From CAYURH01 sp964447105 (GTDB lineage Bacteria; Patescibacteriota; Saccharimonadia; Saccharimonadales; EFPC-124): 64,000 nt of DNA. The notes under the pieces are model-generated. The model was not told the origin of the DNA. It made no database searches and saw only the letters and a list, made by a program, of their open reading frames with translations. Of this stretch, positions 7,935 through 15,659 are shown one piece after another. How positions within the stretch are numbered: the stretch's first letter is position 1; each line of letters begins with the position of its first letter. Location: positions 9,353 through 73,352 of the forward strand of contig CAYURH010000001.1 of assembly GCA_964447105.1 (NCBI GenBank), read 5' to 3'. Made by a program: the position numbers and the translations under genes.

Positions 7935-7966
7935 AAGAAAAGTCCCAGTGATAAAAACTGGGACCT
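7935..7966 (-). terminator. Terminator of tRNA-Leu
   Basis: On the minus strand GTCCCAGT, a short loop, ACTGGGAC and a T-rich tail follow the tRNA-Leu 3' end by about 30 bases. This is a standard intrinsic terminator. Confidence 0.75.
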
Positions 7967-7995
7967 TCCTATCTGGAATAAATTGAATCAGACCA

Positions 7996-8079
7996 TGGTG
8001 CGCGAGAGAGGACTTGAACCTCCACGCCTTGCGGCACTAGCTCCTAAGGCTAGCGTGTCTACCATTCCACCACTCGCGC
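7996..8079 (-). tRNA. tRNA-Leu (anticodon TAG)
   Basis: An 84-base type II tRNA with encoded CCA. The acceptor stem pairs GCGCGAG with CTCGCGC. The anticodon stem is GCTAGC/GCTAGT around the loop CTTAGGA (anticodon TAG, reads CUA). A long variable arm (TGCCGCAAGGCGT) is present and the T arm carries GGTTCAAGTCC. It is the only complete tRNA found in the window, and its 3' part is repeated in fragments over the 2.8 kb to its left. Confidence 0.95.
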
Positions 8080-8120
8080 ATGGGTAATGACTGCGCATGA
8101 TTATATCTTTAAAAGAGTTT

Positions 8121-8409
8121 TTACTCAACTGTGGCAGATTCTGCAAAAATCACAGCGCCACGACCAAGTGTCGCGCTGCCGGTACGTGCAGCCACTTCGT
8201 CTGCTCTGGCGTCAAGCTCAGCGGCAGTGTCGTGCCAGCTCTGCGTAGCGGTCAGCCAGCGTTCGCATATTAGCTGCTGTTGCAGCGGCATCGTTTCGTT
8301 CGCCAAGTGCTTTGGCATGCGCTGGCGATACGGGAGTTACATCTGCCTTCTTAAAAAAATAACCCTCATCGGGGTCTGTTGCGTTCGGGCGTTCTGCTGT
8401 TGTCGTCAT
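8121..8409 (-). pseudogene. Small alanine-rich protein, possibly frameshifted
   Basis: A minus-strand frame from 8409 (MTTTAERPNATDPDEGYFF) runs to a stop at 8218. A second frame, overlapping it by about 100 bases, runs on to 8121 and ends GRGAVIFAESATVE. The first frame has the better start and the second the better end, joining in a similar alanine- and arginine-rich helical stretch. That suggests one gene with a frameshift near 8230, or a sequence error. The product is unknown. Confidence 0.4.
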
Positions 8410-8460
8410 AATCTTTCAACATTGTAGTGCCAATGAGTTCAATACGCAAGCAACTTAAAA

Positions 8461-8481
8461 GACCGCCTTCTTCTAGGCGGC
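8461..8481 (-). terminator. Terminator of rsmD
   Basis: On the minus strand GGCCGCC, loop, GGCGGTC and TTTT form a 7-bp GC stem (one wobble) with a U-tract. The stem overlaps the last codons of rsmD. Confidence 0.75.
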
Positions 8482-9021
8482 CTTTACGCGGTAGAATGCC
8501 AGCGCCGCATCTCCGTAAGTTTTGTTATCCACCACAACAACTCCACTAGCCTTGACGGTCGGCGCCGAGCCTCTACCTGTATATGATACTAGCATAAGCC
8601 CGTTGGGTTTTAAAAGGCCCGAAAGTAACGCGATTGTGGATAACTGCGGATCGTGATATGGCGGGTCAGCGACGATCAGATCAAAACGTGCGTCGGGGTT
8701 ATTATCGGCCCATTGTTTGGCGGTAGCTTTGATGAGTTTTGCACGAAATTGCAGTCCGAGTGATTCGATGTTTTTCGCAATCACGCTTTGGGCTTTTTTG
8801 TCACGCTCAATAAGCACTGCATGGGCCGCTCCCCGACTGAGCGCTTCAAAACTGATGGCACCCGTGCCCGCAAACGCATCGAGCACGGTCTGCCCAGAGA
8901 TATCTCCCAAACTATTAAACATAGCGCCGCGCATGCGTTCGCTCATGGGATGTGTGGTATGTGTATCGGGCGAATCAAAAAACCGGCCACCCAGTTCGCC
9001 GGCGATGACGCGAAGTCTCAT
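8473..9021 (-). CDS. rsmD: 16S rRNA (guanine966-N2)-methyltransferase RsmD
   Basis: The product modifies the base of G966 in 16S rRNA during small-subunit assembly. The 182-residue protein begins MRLRVIAGELGGR and contains the RsmD signature around PMSERMRGAMFN. It has the SAM-binding loop LDAFAGTGAISFEALSRGA and the catalytic VADPPYHDP. The start at 9021 is chosen because its ATG overlaps the stop of the upstream gene (ATGA), indicating translational coupling; an in-frame start at 9051 would extend it by ten residues that do not resemble the family. Confidence 0.92.
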   Translation of the reverse strand: MRLRVIAGELGGRFFDSPDTHTTHPMSERMRGAMFNSLGDISGQTVLDAFAGTGAISFEALSRGAAHAVLIERDKKAQSVIAKNIESLGLQFRAKLIKATAKQWADNNPDARFDLIVADPPYHDPQLSTIALLSGLLKPNGLMLVSYTGRGSAPTVKASGVVVVDNKTYGDAALAFYRVKAA

Positions 9022-9860
9022 ACCCCGGCCTTGCGAACACAATCGTACCAAGCAAGCGTAATCACGCGCACAATAGCTGGCGCTAGTTCCTGCTTGGCTT
9101 CACGCGCGAGGCGACCATTCCAACCTTTTTCGGCGAAGCGTTCGTACATTTTTAGATCGTGCAGATGCTGTGCTGTGCGTTTGAATACGGTAATTATGTC
9201 TGTTTCTTCCAGTTCATGCACGTCTTCTTCGCTGGGGTAGCCACGCTTCAAGCGCAATGGGGCAATGGCAGCCGCAAAACCCAGTTCAAACATCAGGTGC
9301 GTGGTCATCACGCCTTTGGCGCCCCAGAATTCCCAGTTTTTGGCCAACACTTGCAATCGTGAATCCTCTGCCGAACGGATAACCAGCTTGTCCTTGTAAC
9401 TGGTGCGCGTTTCTAGCCCTTCGCCACGCAATTCTTCCAGCTTTTTTTCGAGCGGATAATGGTGCGCTGGCGTTAAACCATCGGTAATGGCGTGCGCCAT
9501 CCACGCCGCTTCAAACGCTGCTTTTTCCATCTCGCCCGCTTTCAGCGCGGCCGTCAGGTTGAGCGTGTGGCGCTGGATCATCTCGATCAGCTGTGTGTCT
9601 TCTGGGTCTGTCGGGTCATAATAATGCCACGGTTCATCACGTGCCGGTGATTTGCGTTTGATGCCATCTGGGCCGTTCAGCCCCTCAAAATGCAAAATTT
9701 CTTTGATAGTTGGGAATACACTATCTGGCGCCAGTTGGTGCACGGCCCGCCTGGCAACACGATCCAGTTTCTGGTGTGCGCCGATAATACGGCCAGATGA
9801 ATTACGTAGGGTTGTGCCTGAATACATTACACCCATTGTAGGGCTATTTTTGCTCCGCAA
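9018..9860 (-). CDS. Putative zinc-dependent phospholipase C-like protein
   Basis: The protein has up to 280 residues; ATGs at 9836 and 9827 are alternative starts. A helical fold with HYYDP and HAITDGLTPAHHY resembles the histidine- and aspartate-rich metal-binding motifs of the zinc-dependent phospholipase C / S1-P1 nuclease group. There is no signal peptide or membrane segment, which would be unusual for a secreted phospholipase, so activity is uncertain. It is translationally coupled to rsmD (ATGA overlap) and diverges from the ABC exporter gene. Confidence 0.5.
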   Translation of the reverse strand: MRSKNSPTMGVMYSGTTLRNSSGRIIGAHQKLDRVARRAVHQLAPDSVFPTIKEILHFEGLNGPDGIKRKSPARDEPWHYYDPTDPEDTQLIEMIQRHTLNLTAALKAGEMEKAAFEAAWMAHAITDGLTPAHHYPLEKKLEELRGEGLETRTSYKDKLVIRSAEDSRLQVLAKNWEFWGAKGVMTTHLMFELGFAAAIAPLRLKRGYPSEEDVHELEETDIITVFKRTAQHLHDLKMYERFAEKGWNGRLAREAKQELAPAIVRVITLAWYDCVRKAGV

Positions 9861-9888
9861 TCAAGCCCAGTATGCTACGATTGCAGTG

Positions 9889-11517
9889 ATGCAAGTGTTG
9901 AAGTTCGTTTTTCGCAATCTAGATCACTTTAGAGCTCGGTTTCTTGGCCTGATCTGCCTGGGATTTATACATGGCATAACGTATTTTTTGATACCTACCG
10001 CTCTGGCCGAATTTACCAAGCACCCCATTACAACTCAAAGTGCCACGCAGTTGATCGCAATTGTGGCTGGTCTCTATATTTTTGATTTGTGCAATTCGTG
10101 GGTGATTCGCAACCATGGTGAAGCCCTGATTTTTCAATTTAGCAACTACATCCGCGAAAAGTTATTCAAGCGTTATGAACACTTAACTACAGAGCAGATG
10201 CACACCCACCATTCTGGCTACGTCTTGTCGCTTACCAACAAAGTAGCCGATAAGCTAGACAGCATATTGATGGGGCTTATGTGGAACATTAGCGCAGGGT
10301 TTGCCGTTCTTTTACTATTTTTCTACTTTACCTTTAAAGAATCGCCGCTTTTAGCTATTGGAAACGTGGCTATCCTGACTATCTTTGTGGTGGTTAGCAG
10401 CAGACTGGCTCGAACTATGGTGCCTATGGCAGCCGAACAAAACGTGCGCCGCGCTACTTTGCTATCTAGCTATGCGGATTTTATGGCCAATATAATGACC
10501 ATCAAAAAATTAGGCATTCACCCATTTGCTGAACGTAAAGTACGCAAACAAACTGCACGTTTGGACGCACAGATCCGCACCGTCCAAAGATTCCATGGTA
10601 ACCGATGGTTTATGCTACATAGTTTGTTTGGACTGGCGTTTGTGGGCACTATTGGCCTGTTGGTATGGAGTATTTCTGCGGGTGGGGTGAGTCCATCGAT
10701 ACTTATTTTGTTTATTAGCGCGTACGGCACATTACGTGGGCTTGTCGAACGTCTGTCCGAAGATATAAAAGACTACATGGACACGGGCGCATACCTTCGC
10801 CAGCTTGATGATATTTTGCAGCAACCCACTGGCGTTGATCAGAAAAAACTCAAAGCCTGGAAAACTATCGAGCTGCGCGATGTCGCCTTTACCTACAAAG
10901 ACGGCAGTCACCGCGTGACAATCCCCAACTTTACATTGCACAGCGGTAACAAAGTCTGCATCACCGGCCCGTCTGGCCAGGGCAAAAGCACTTTCCTAAA
11001 CCTGCTCACCAACCAGCTAACCCCACAGGAAGGTGTGCGAACTATCAACGGACACTCCTTTGATGAGATGTCTGAATTGCTGAGTCAAAACACAGCGGTG
11101 ATCGCTCAAGACGTGGATTTATTTAATGTATCTGTGCGCGAAAACCTAACGCTCGGCCAGACTATAGTCGACGATACGCTTGTAGTGTACATAAAAGCTA
11201 TGGGACTACAAGATTGGTACAAAAGCCTCAAACACGGGCTGGACACCGTGGTGGGCGAAAAAGGCACTACACTTTCGGCCGGCCAAAAGCAGCGGCTCAA
11301 TATTTTGCGCGGCCTGCTACTGAATCGCCAGATATACATCCTCGATGAGCCCACGTCACACCTAGATGATGCTACCGAAAAACTGGTTGTTGATTTCCTG
11401 AAGCGTGAGCTCAAAGACAAAACAGTGGTGGTAGTAACACATCGTCCCGCACTGCGTGATATTTGCGACACTGAATACGTGATGAATAACCATACGCTCG
11501 AGCCCGCAAAGCGCTAA
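9889..11517 (+). CDS. ABC exporter half-transporter (fused membrane and ATPase domains)
   Basis: The 542-residue protein has a membrane domain of about 310 residues with roughly six helices. The ATPase domain carries Walker A GPSGQGKST, signature LSAGQKQRL, Walker B IYILDEPTSHLD and an H-loop histidine in VVVTHRPA. This is the layout of type IV ABC exporters of lipids, peptides or drugs; it should work as a homodimer or with another half. The start at ATG 9889 is chosen because residues upstream in the same frame do not resemble the family and run into the divergent gene. It converges with recG, stops overlapping by four bases. Confidence 0.88.
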   Translation: MQVLKFVFRNLDHFRARFLGLICLGFIHGITYFLIPTALAEFTKHPITTQSATQLIAIVAGLYIFDLCNSWVIRNHGEALIFQFSNYIREKLFKRYEHLTTEQMHTHHSGYVLSLTNKVADKLDSILMGLMWNISAGFAVLLLFFYFTFKESPLLAIGNVAILTIFVVVSSRLARTMVPMAAEQNVRRATLLSSYADFMANIMTIKKLGIHPFAERKVRKQTARLDAQIRTVQRFHGNRWFMLHSLFGLAFVGTIGLLVWSISAGGVSPSILILFISAYGTLRGLVERLSEDIKDYMDTGAYLRQLDDILQQPTGVDQKKLKAWKTIELRDVAFTYKDGSHRVTIPNFTLHSGNKVCITGPSGQGKSTFLNLLTNQLTPQEGVRTINGHSFDEMSELLSQNTAVIAQDVDLFNVSVRENLTLGQTIVDDTLVVYIKAMGLQDWYKSLKHGLDTVVGEKGTTLSAGQKQRLNILRGLLLNRQIYILDEPTSHLDDATEKLVVDFLKRELKDKTVVVVTHRPALRDICDTEYVMNNHTLEPAKR

Positions 11518-13535
11518 TTAAGGCTGGTCAAGCGACGATAACGGCCGACACGGTTGCTCAGACGCGCGCTCAACAATTCATTGTCTTGGACTAGTTTTTG
11601 GGCGGCGGACTGCACTCGCTTGAGCAACTTGGTGTCAGCCAAGTTTACAAATGTCAGATCCAACGCGCCGTGCTGCATGCGACCATAAATCTCGCCAGGG
11701 CCGCGCAGCTTTAGATCCACTTCAGCCAAATAGAAGCCATCGTTGGAGCTCTCAAGTTCGCGCAAGCGCTGACTGACAGATTGCGCAGTCGACGGGACCA
11801 GGTAGCAATAACTCTGCTCGCTCCCCCGCCCCACTCGACCACGCAGCTGATGTAGCTGGGCCAGGCCAAACCTATCAGCGCCTTCGATAAGCATGACAGT
11901 GGCGTTGGGCACATCCACACCCACTTCTACTACAGTGGTGGCGACGACTATATCGATGTCGTGCTGTTTGAATTGTCGCATGACCGCTTCTTTTTCGGCT
12001 GGCTTCATTTGACCGTGGAGCACACCCACACGGCGATGTTTGAAGATAGATTTTTGCAGGCGATCGTATTCGATTTCTACGCTTTTGAGTTCGGCATTGG
12101 CGCCCAGCGTGATGACCGGACAGACCACGTAGGCTTGGTGTCCTGCTTTGATCTGTGTATCGATTTTGGTGTACACGGTGTGACGAGCGCTGGGTGTGAC
12201 CACGTGAGTGGCAATGGGTTGTCGGCCTTTGGGCAGTTCGTCCAATATCGATACTTCCAGTTCGCCAAAAACCGTCAACTGTAGACTGCGCGGAATGGGC
12301 GTGGCCGTCATGCTAAGCAAGTGCGGCATGCGAGCACTACGCGTCAGCAGCTCGGCACGTTGACGCACACCAAAGCGATGCTGCTCGTCGATAACTACCA
12401 GCCCAAGTTTGGCAAAGTCACTATCACGCTGGATCAACGCGTGAGTGCCGACCACTACAGCCACTTCGCCGGCGGCCACGCGTTGCTTTAGCTCTTCTTT
12501 GGCCTTCGATTTGGTCGACCCTACAAGCAATGCCACCGATATACCCATAGGTTCCAGTATGCTTGCCAATGTAGCCGCATGTTGCGTGGCCAAAATCTCA
12601 GTAGGCGCCATAAATGCCGTCTGAAACCCGCTGCGCGCCGCCATAAATGCTGCCATAGCAGCCACAACTGTTTTGCCGGAACCCACGTCGCCTTGCAACA
12701 AACGGCTCATGGGTGCGCCATCATCAAAGTTGAGGAAAATCTCCCATGCAGCGCGTTTCTGCGCGCCAGTCAGTTTAAATGGCAAACGATCCACAAATTG
12801 ACGTGCCGCCACAGGGTTGAATGGAATTTTCCAGCCCTGCTGCGCCGCCTGATCTTGTTTGTTTAGTTGACTGGCCAGCAGCAATGCCAACAATTCTTCG
12901 AAAGCAATGCGCTGCTTGGCCCGTTCTAACTGATCACTGGTTTCTGGGAAGTGGATCGTCTGCAATGTTTGATTGAGCGCGGGCAGCTTTTCGCGTTTCA
13001 CCAGTTCGGGCGGTAGCGTTTCGGGCAGCGCATCGATAATGGGCAATACTTCTTTGATAATTTTGCGCAGCTGGTGTGATTTGAGCCCTTTGGTTTCCGG
13101 ATAAATTGGCACGATGCGCGCCGTGCTCACACCCACATTCGCAGTCAGTTCGGTTGATGGGTTTTGCAGCACATAGCGATTGCGACTCAGGTCGTAGGTG
13201 CCAGAAAAATAATATTCCTGACCACTGGCCATCTGCTCGGCGCGATACGGCTGGTTAAACCACACGGCACGTGTTTTGGCGGTACCGTCAGCCAAAATCG
13301 CTTCAGTAATATGCATGCGGCGTCGCACATAGCGGCCAGTTACCGATTCGACCCGAGCTTTCACCGTGACTTTGCCCGGATGAATCTCGGCAATCGGCAT
13401 TACCTGAGAAAAATCTTCATACCGGCGCGGAAAAAAATAGATCAAATCTTGCACCGTCACAACACCAAGCGCCGCCAAGCGCTCAGCCAGCGCTGCCCCA
13501 ACGCCTTTGATCGTCGTTACGGGCTGCTCTAGCAC
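11514..13535 (-). CDS. recG: ATP-dependent DNA helicase RecG
   Basis: RecG regresses stalled replication forks and branch-migrates Holliday junctions. The 673-residue product has an N-terminal wedge (OB-fold) domain, then the helicase core: Walker A GDVGSGKTVVA, the DEQH box VIDEQHRFGVRQ, SMTATPIPRSL, and motifs V-VI (VEVGVDVPNA, HQLRGRVGRG). A helix-hairpin-helix-like stretch is at the start (IKGVGAALAERL). The length fits the family. Confidence 0.95.
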   Translation of the reverse strand: MLEQPVTTIKGVGAALAERLAALGVVTVQDLIYFFPRRYEDFSQVMPIAEIHPGKVTVKARVESVTGRYVRRRMHITEAILADGTAKTRAVWFNQPYRAEQMASGQEYYFSGTYDLSRNRYVLQNPSTELTANVGVSTARIVPIYPETKGLKSHQLRKIIKEVLPIIDALPETLPPELVKREKLPALNQTLQTIHFPETSDQLERAKQRIAFEELLALLLASQLNKQDQAAQQGWKIPFNPVAARQFVDRLPFKLTGAQKRAAWEIFLNFDDGAPMSRLLQGDVGSGKTVVAAMAAFMAARSGFQTAFMAPTEILATQHAATLASILEPMGISVALLVGSTKSKAKEELKQRVAAGEVAVVVGTHALIQRDSDFAKLGLVVIDEQHRFGVRQRAELLTRSARMPHLLSMTATPIPRSLQLTVFGELEVSILDELPKGRQPIATHVVTPSARHTVYTKIDTQIKAGHQAYVVCPVITLGANAELKSVEIEYDRLQKSIFKHRRVGVLHGQMKPAEKEAVMRQFKQHDIDIVVATTVVEVGVDVPNATVMLIEGADRFGLAQLHQLRGRVGRGSEQSYCYLVPSTAQSVSQRLRELESSNDGFYLAEVDLKLRGPGEIYGRMQHGALDLTFVNLADTKLLKRVQSAAQKLVQDNELLSARLSNRVGRYRRLTSLN

Positions 13536-13544
13536 AACACCACC

Positions 13545-14255
13545 CTAGTCCATGCCGAGATAGTCAAACGCAAAATGCGACAGTGCGCAAAACGCGGCCA
13601 CAGTCTCTGCATCCGCCTCAACGCTATCCGTATAGTCTCCCAATACATCACCTTCTCCCTCGTCATATTTGCGACATACTTTCGCATCTCGTGTGAGCAT
13701 GGGCACTCCGTCATCGCCCACCCGTATACCCAGCATCCTATGAGATATTATATCGGAGAAACTGTCGTAACCCCGCGACCCTACTACTGTAAAGCTAAGA
13801 GCAGTTCTCGTCGTTTCATTCAACGCCACGAGCCACAATTCATCAATCGCTCCTGAAAGAGATGCAGAATTAATGTGCATTTTCATGTCAGGATCGGGTG
13901 GTGCAGAAAGGGCATCGAGGCTCATTTTATCGGCTACCGACATCCAATCACTATCATCACCGTCTACAAGCGACATTTTAAACCGATGATTTGCAAAATC
14001 TGTAGGTATAGGAGCAGCGGTTTTTAAACTACCGTCGGGTAGCCCAAGAGCTTCTAGGGCTTTCACAATGAAGTCAATATCAGGATTGCTCGAGAGCCTA
14101 TTGCCTCGCCCATCTTTGAGTAGAGCTACGGGCACGGTGGCAAAATCACCACCCTGCAGTGTTTCTACCGCAAACCGTGCAGCCTCGACAATACCGACGC
14201 CCCGGGGGCGCTTGTTGGGGTTTGAGTCTGGGTTCGGTCCAAGAACATCAATCAT
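13545..14255 (-). CDS. Hypothetical acidic protein
   Basis: The 236-residue soluble protein is acidic and rich in Asp and Ala, with no membrane segment and no motif I recognise. The ATG at 14255 has AGGAGGG about 13 bases upstream; a TTG at 14279 in frame overlaps that site and is less likely. It lies between recG and tyrS on the same strand and could be co-transcribed with recG, ten bases apart. Confidence 0.6.
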   Translation of the reverse strand: MIDVLGPNPDSNPNKRPRGVGIVEAARFAVETLQGGDFATVPVALLKDGRGNRLSSNPDIDFIVKALEALGLPDGSLKTAAPIPTDFANHRFKMSLVDGDDSDWMSVADKMSLDALSAPPDPDMKMHINSASLSGAIDELWLVALNETTRTALSFTVVGSRGYDSFSDIISHRMLGIRVGDDGVPMLTRDAKVCRKYDEGEGDVLGDYTDSVEADAETVAAFCALSHFAFDYLGMD

Positions 14256-14291
14256 GCAACGACTATACCCTCCTGTCAAACCTTGCGCAAG

Positions 14292-15476
14292 CTAAACCAA
14301 CTTGACAAAACGGCGTTTGCCAACCTGGAGTAGATCACCTGTGGTGACTCGCACGTGTGGTGTAGTGATTTTTTGTTGGTTCAGCCTGACGCCACCTTGA
14401 TCGTACAAGCGTGACGCTTCAGATTTGCTTGCAGCCAGGCCAGCCTGAACTAACAGGTCGGTCACAGCGTACTCGCCGGGCTTCACGGCTACAGTGGGCG
14501 CGCCCTCGCCACCACTAAACAAGTCAGTGGTAGCTTGGCGGGCGGCATCGGCCTGCTCGGCGCCGTGCACCAGTTTGGTCACTTCGTAGGCAAGAGTTTT
14601 TTGGGCTAAGCGTTCAGCTGGGTCCTTCACAAATTGAGCCATCACGTCATCAATATGTTTTTTGTCGAGCAAAGTAAAAATCTTTAGGTAGTCTTCAACC
14701 CCAGCGTCTTCCAGGTTTAGCCAAAACTGGTAAAAATCGAACACACTGGTGCGTGCAGCATCGAGCCACACCGCGCCGGCTTCGGATTTACCAAATTTTT
14801 TGCCAGTGACTTTGTTGACGATAAGCGGGCAAGAGTACACGTGGGCTTCAGCTCCTTCGAGCTTGCGAATCATTTCTACACCCGATAGGCTGTTGCCCCA
14901 CTGGTCGGCGCCGCAAATCTGTAGCGTTACGCCATGTTTACGGAACAAGTGCAGGAAATCGTAGCCCTGGATCAGCGAGTAGCTAAACTCAGCGTAGCTC
15001 AAGCCTTTGCCACCCTTGCCTATACGCGACTGCACAAAATCTCGCTGCAGAAGTTGGGTCATGGAAAAATGTTTGCCAATGTCGCGCAAAAATGTCAGGT
15101 AGTTCATATCCTTGAACCAGTCGTAGTTGTCGACAATGGTAAATTGCTGGCCAGCGAACACCTGTTTGTACTGCGCCGTTACACCAGCTTTGTTTTTGGC
15201 GATTTGCTCTAGGCTTTGTAGTTGGCGCTCCTCGTCCTTGCCGTCCGGATCACCAATCATGCCCGTGGCACCGCCCACCAGCAACACCGGTTTGTGGCCA
15301 TGGTCGATAAAATGACGCACCATCATAGCAGCCGCCAGGTTGCCAATAGTCATAGAATCAGCGCTGGGATCAACACCCCAGTAAAACGTCATTTTGCGAG
15401 TATCAAGTTCATGGACGTCGTGCAGTGTGGTCTGGTTTACGAATCCTCGCCACAGCAATTCTTCAGAGAGTGTCAT
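14292..15476 (-). CDS. tyrS: Tyrosyl-tRNA synthetase
   Basis: The enzyme charges tRNA-Tyr. The 394-residue product starts MTLSEELLWRG. It has the class I Rossmann catalytic domain, the specificity segment CGADQWGNSLSG, the KMSKS-equivalent KKFGKSEAGAVWLD and a C-terminal S4 RNA-binding domain ending KRRFVKLV. The HIGH signature is unusual: ADSMTIGNLAA, with threonine and asparagine replacing both histidines. The start at 15476 is used because upstream in-frame residues do not match the family. It diverges from the PBP gene. Confidence 0.93.
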   Translation of the reverse strand: MTLSEELLWRGFVNQTTLHDVHELDTRKMTFYWGVDPSADSMTIGNLAAAMMVRHFIDHGHKPVLLVGGATGMIGDPDGKDEERQLQSLEQIAKNKAGVTAQYKQVFAGQQFTIVDNYDWFKDMNYLTFLRDIGKHFSMTQLLQRDFVQSRIGKGGKGLSYAEFSYSLIQGYDFLHLFRKHGVTLQICGADQWGNSLSGVEMIRKLEGAEAHVYSCPLIVNKVTGKKFGKSEAGAVWLDAARTSVFDFYQFWLNLEDAGVEDYLKIFTLLDKKHIDDVMAQFVKDPAERLAQKTLAYEVTKLVHGAEQADAARQATTDLFSGGEGAPTVAVKPGEYAVTDLLVQAGLAASKSEASRLYDQGGVRLNQQKITTPHVRVTTGDLLQVGKRRFVKLV

Positions 15477-15659
15477 TATAGTTCCTTTGATTATCTTTAA
15501 TAAATTCGCGTAGGCGATGTATACAGATAATCTGTGTGTTTGTGTGCAATATTCATCTGTTCTACTCTGTAGACAGATTATAGCCAAAAAGTCTTGCCGT
15601 GGATAGTTGCATGCTATAATAAGAAAGATTTTTATAAGACGTGGGAGTAGGTATAACGA

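Noticed and set aside
9652..9888. Upstream extension of the ABC exporter reading frame
   Set aside because: The 79 extra residues overlap the divergent phospholipase-like gene and do not resemble the transporter family; the ATG at 9889 fits better.
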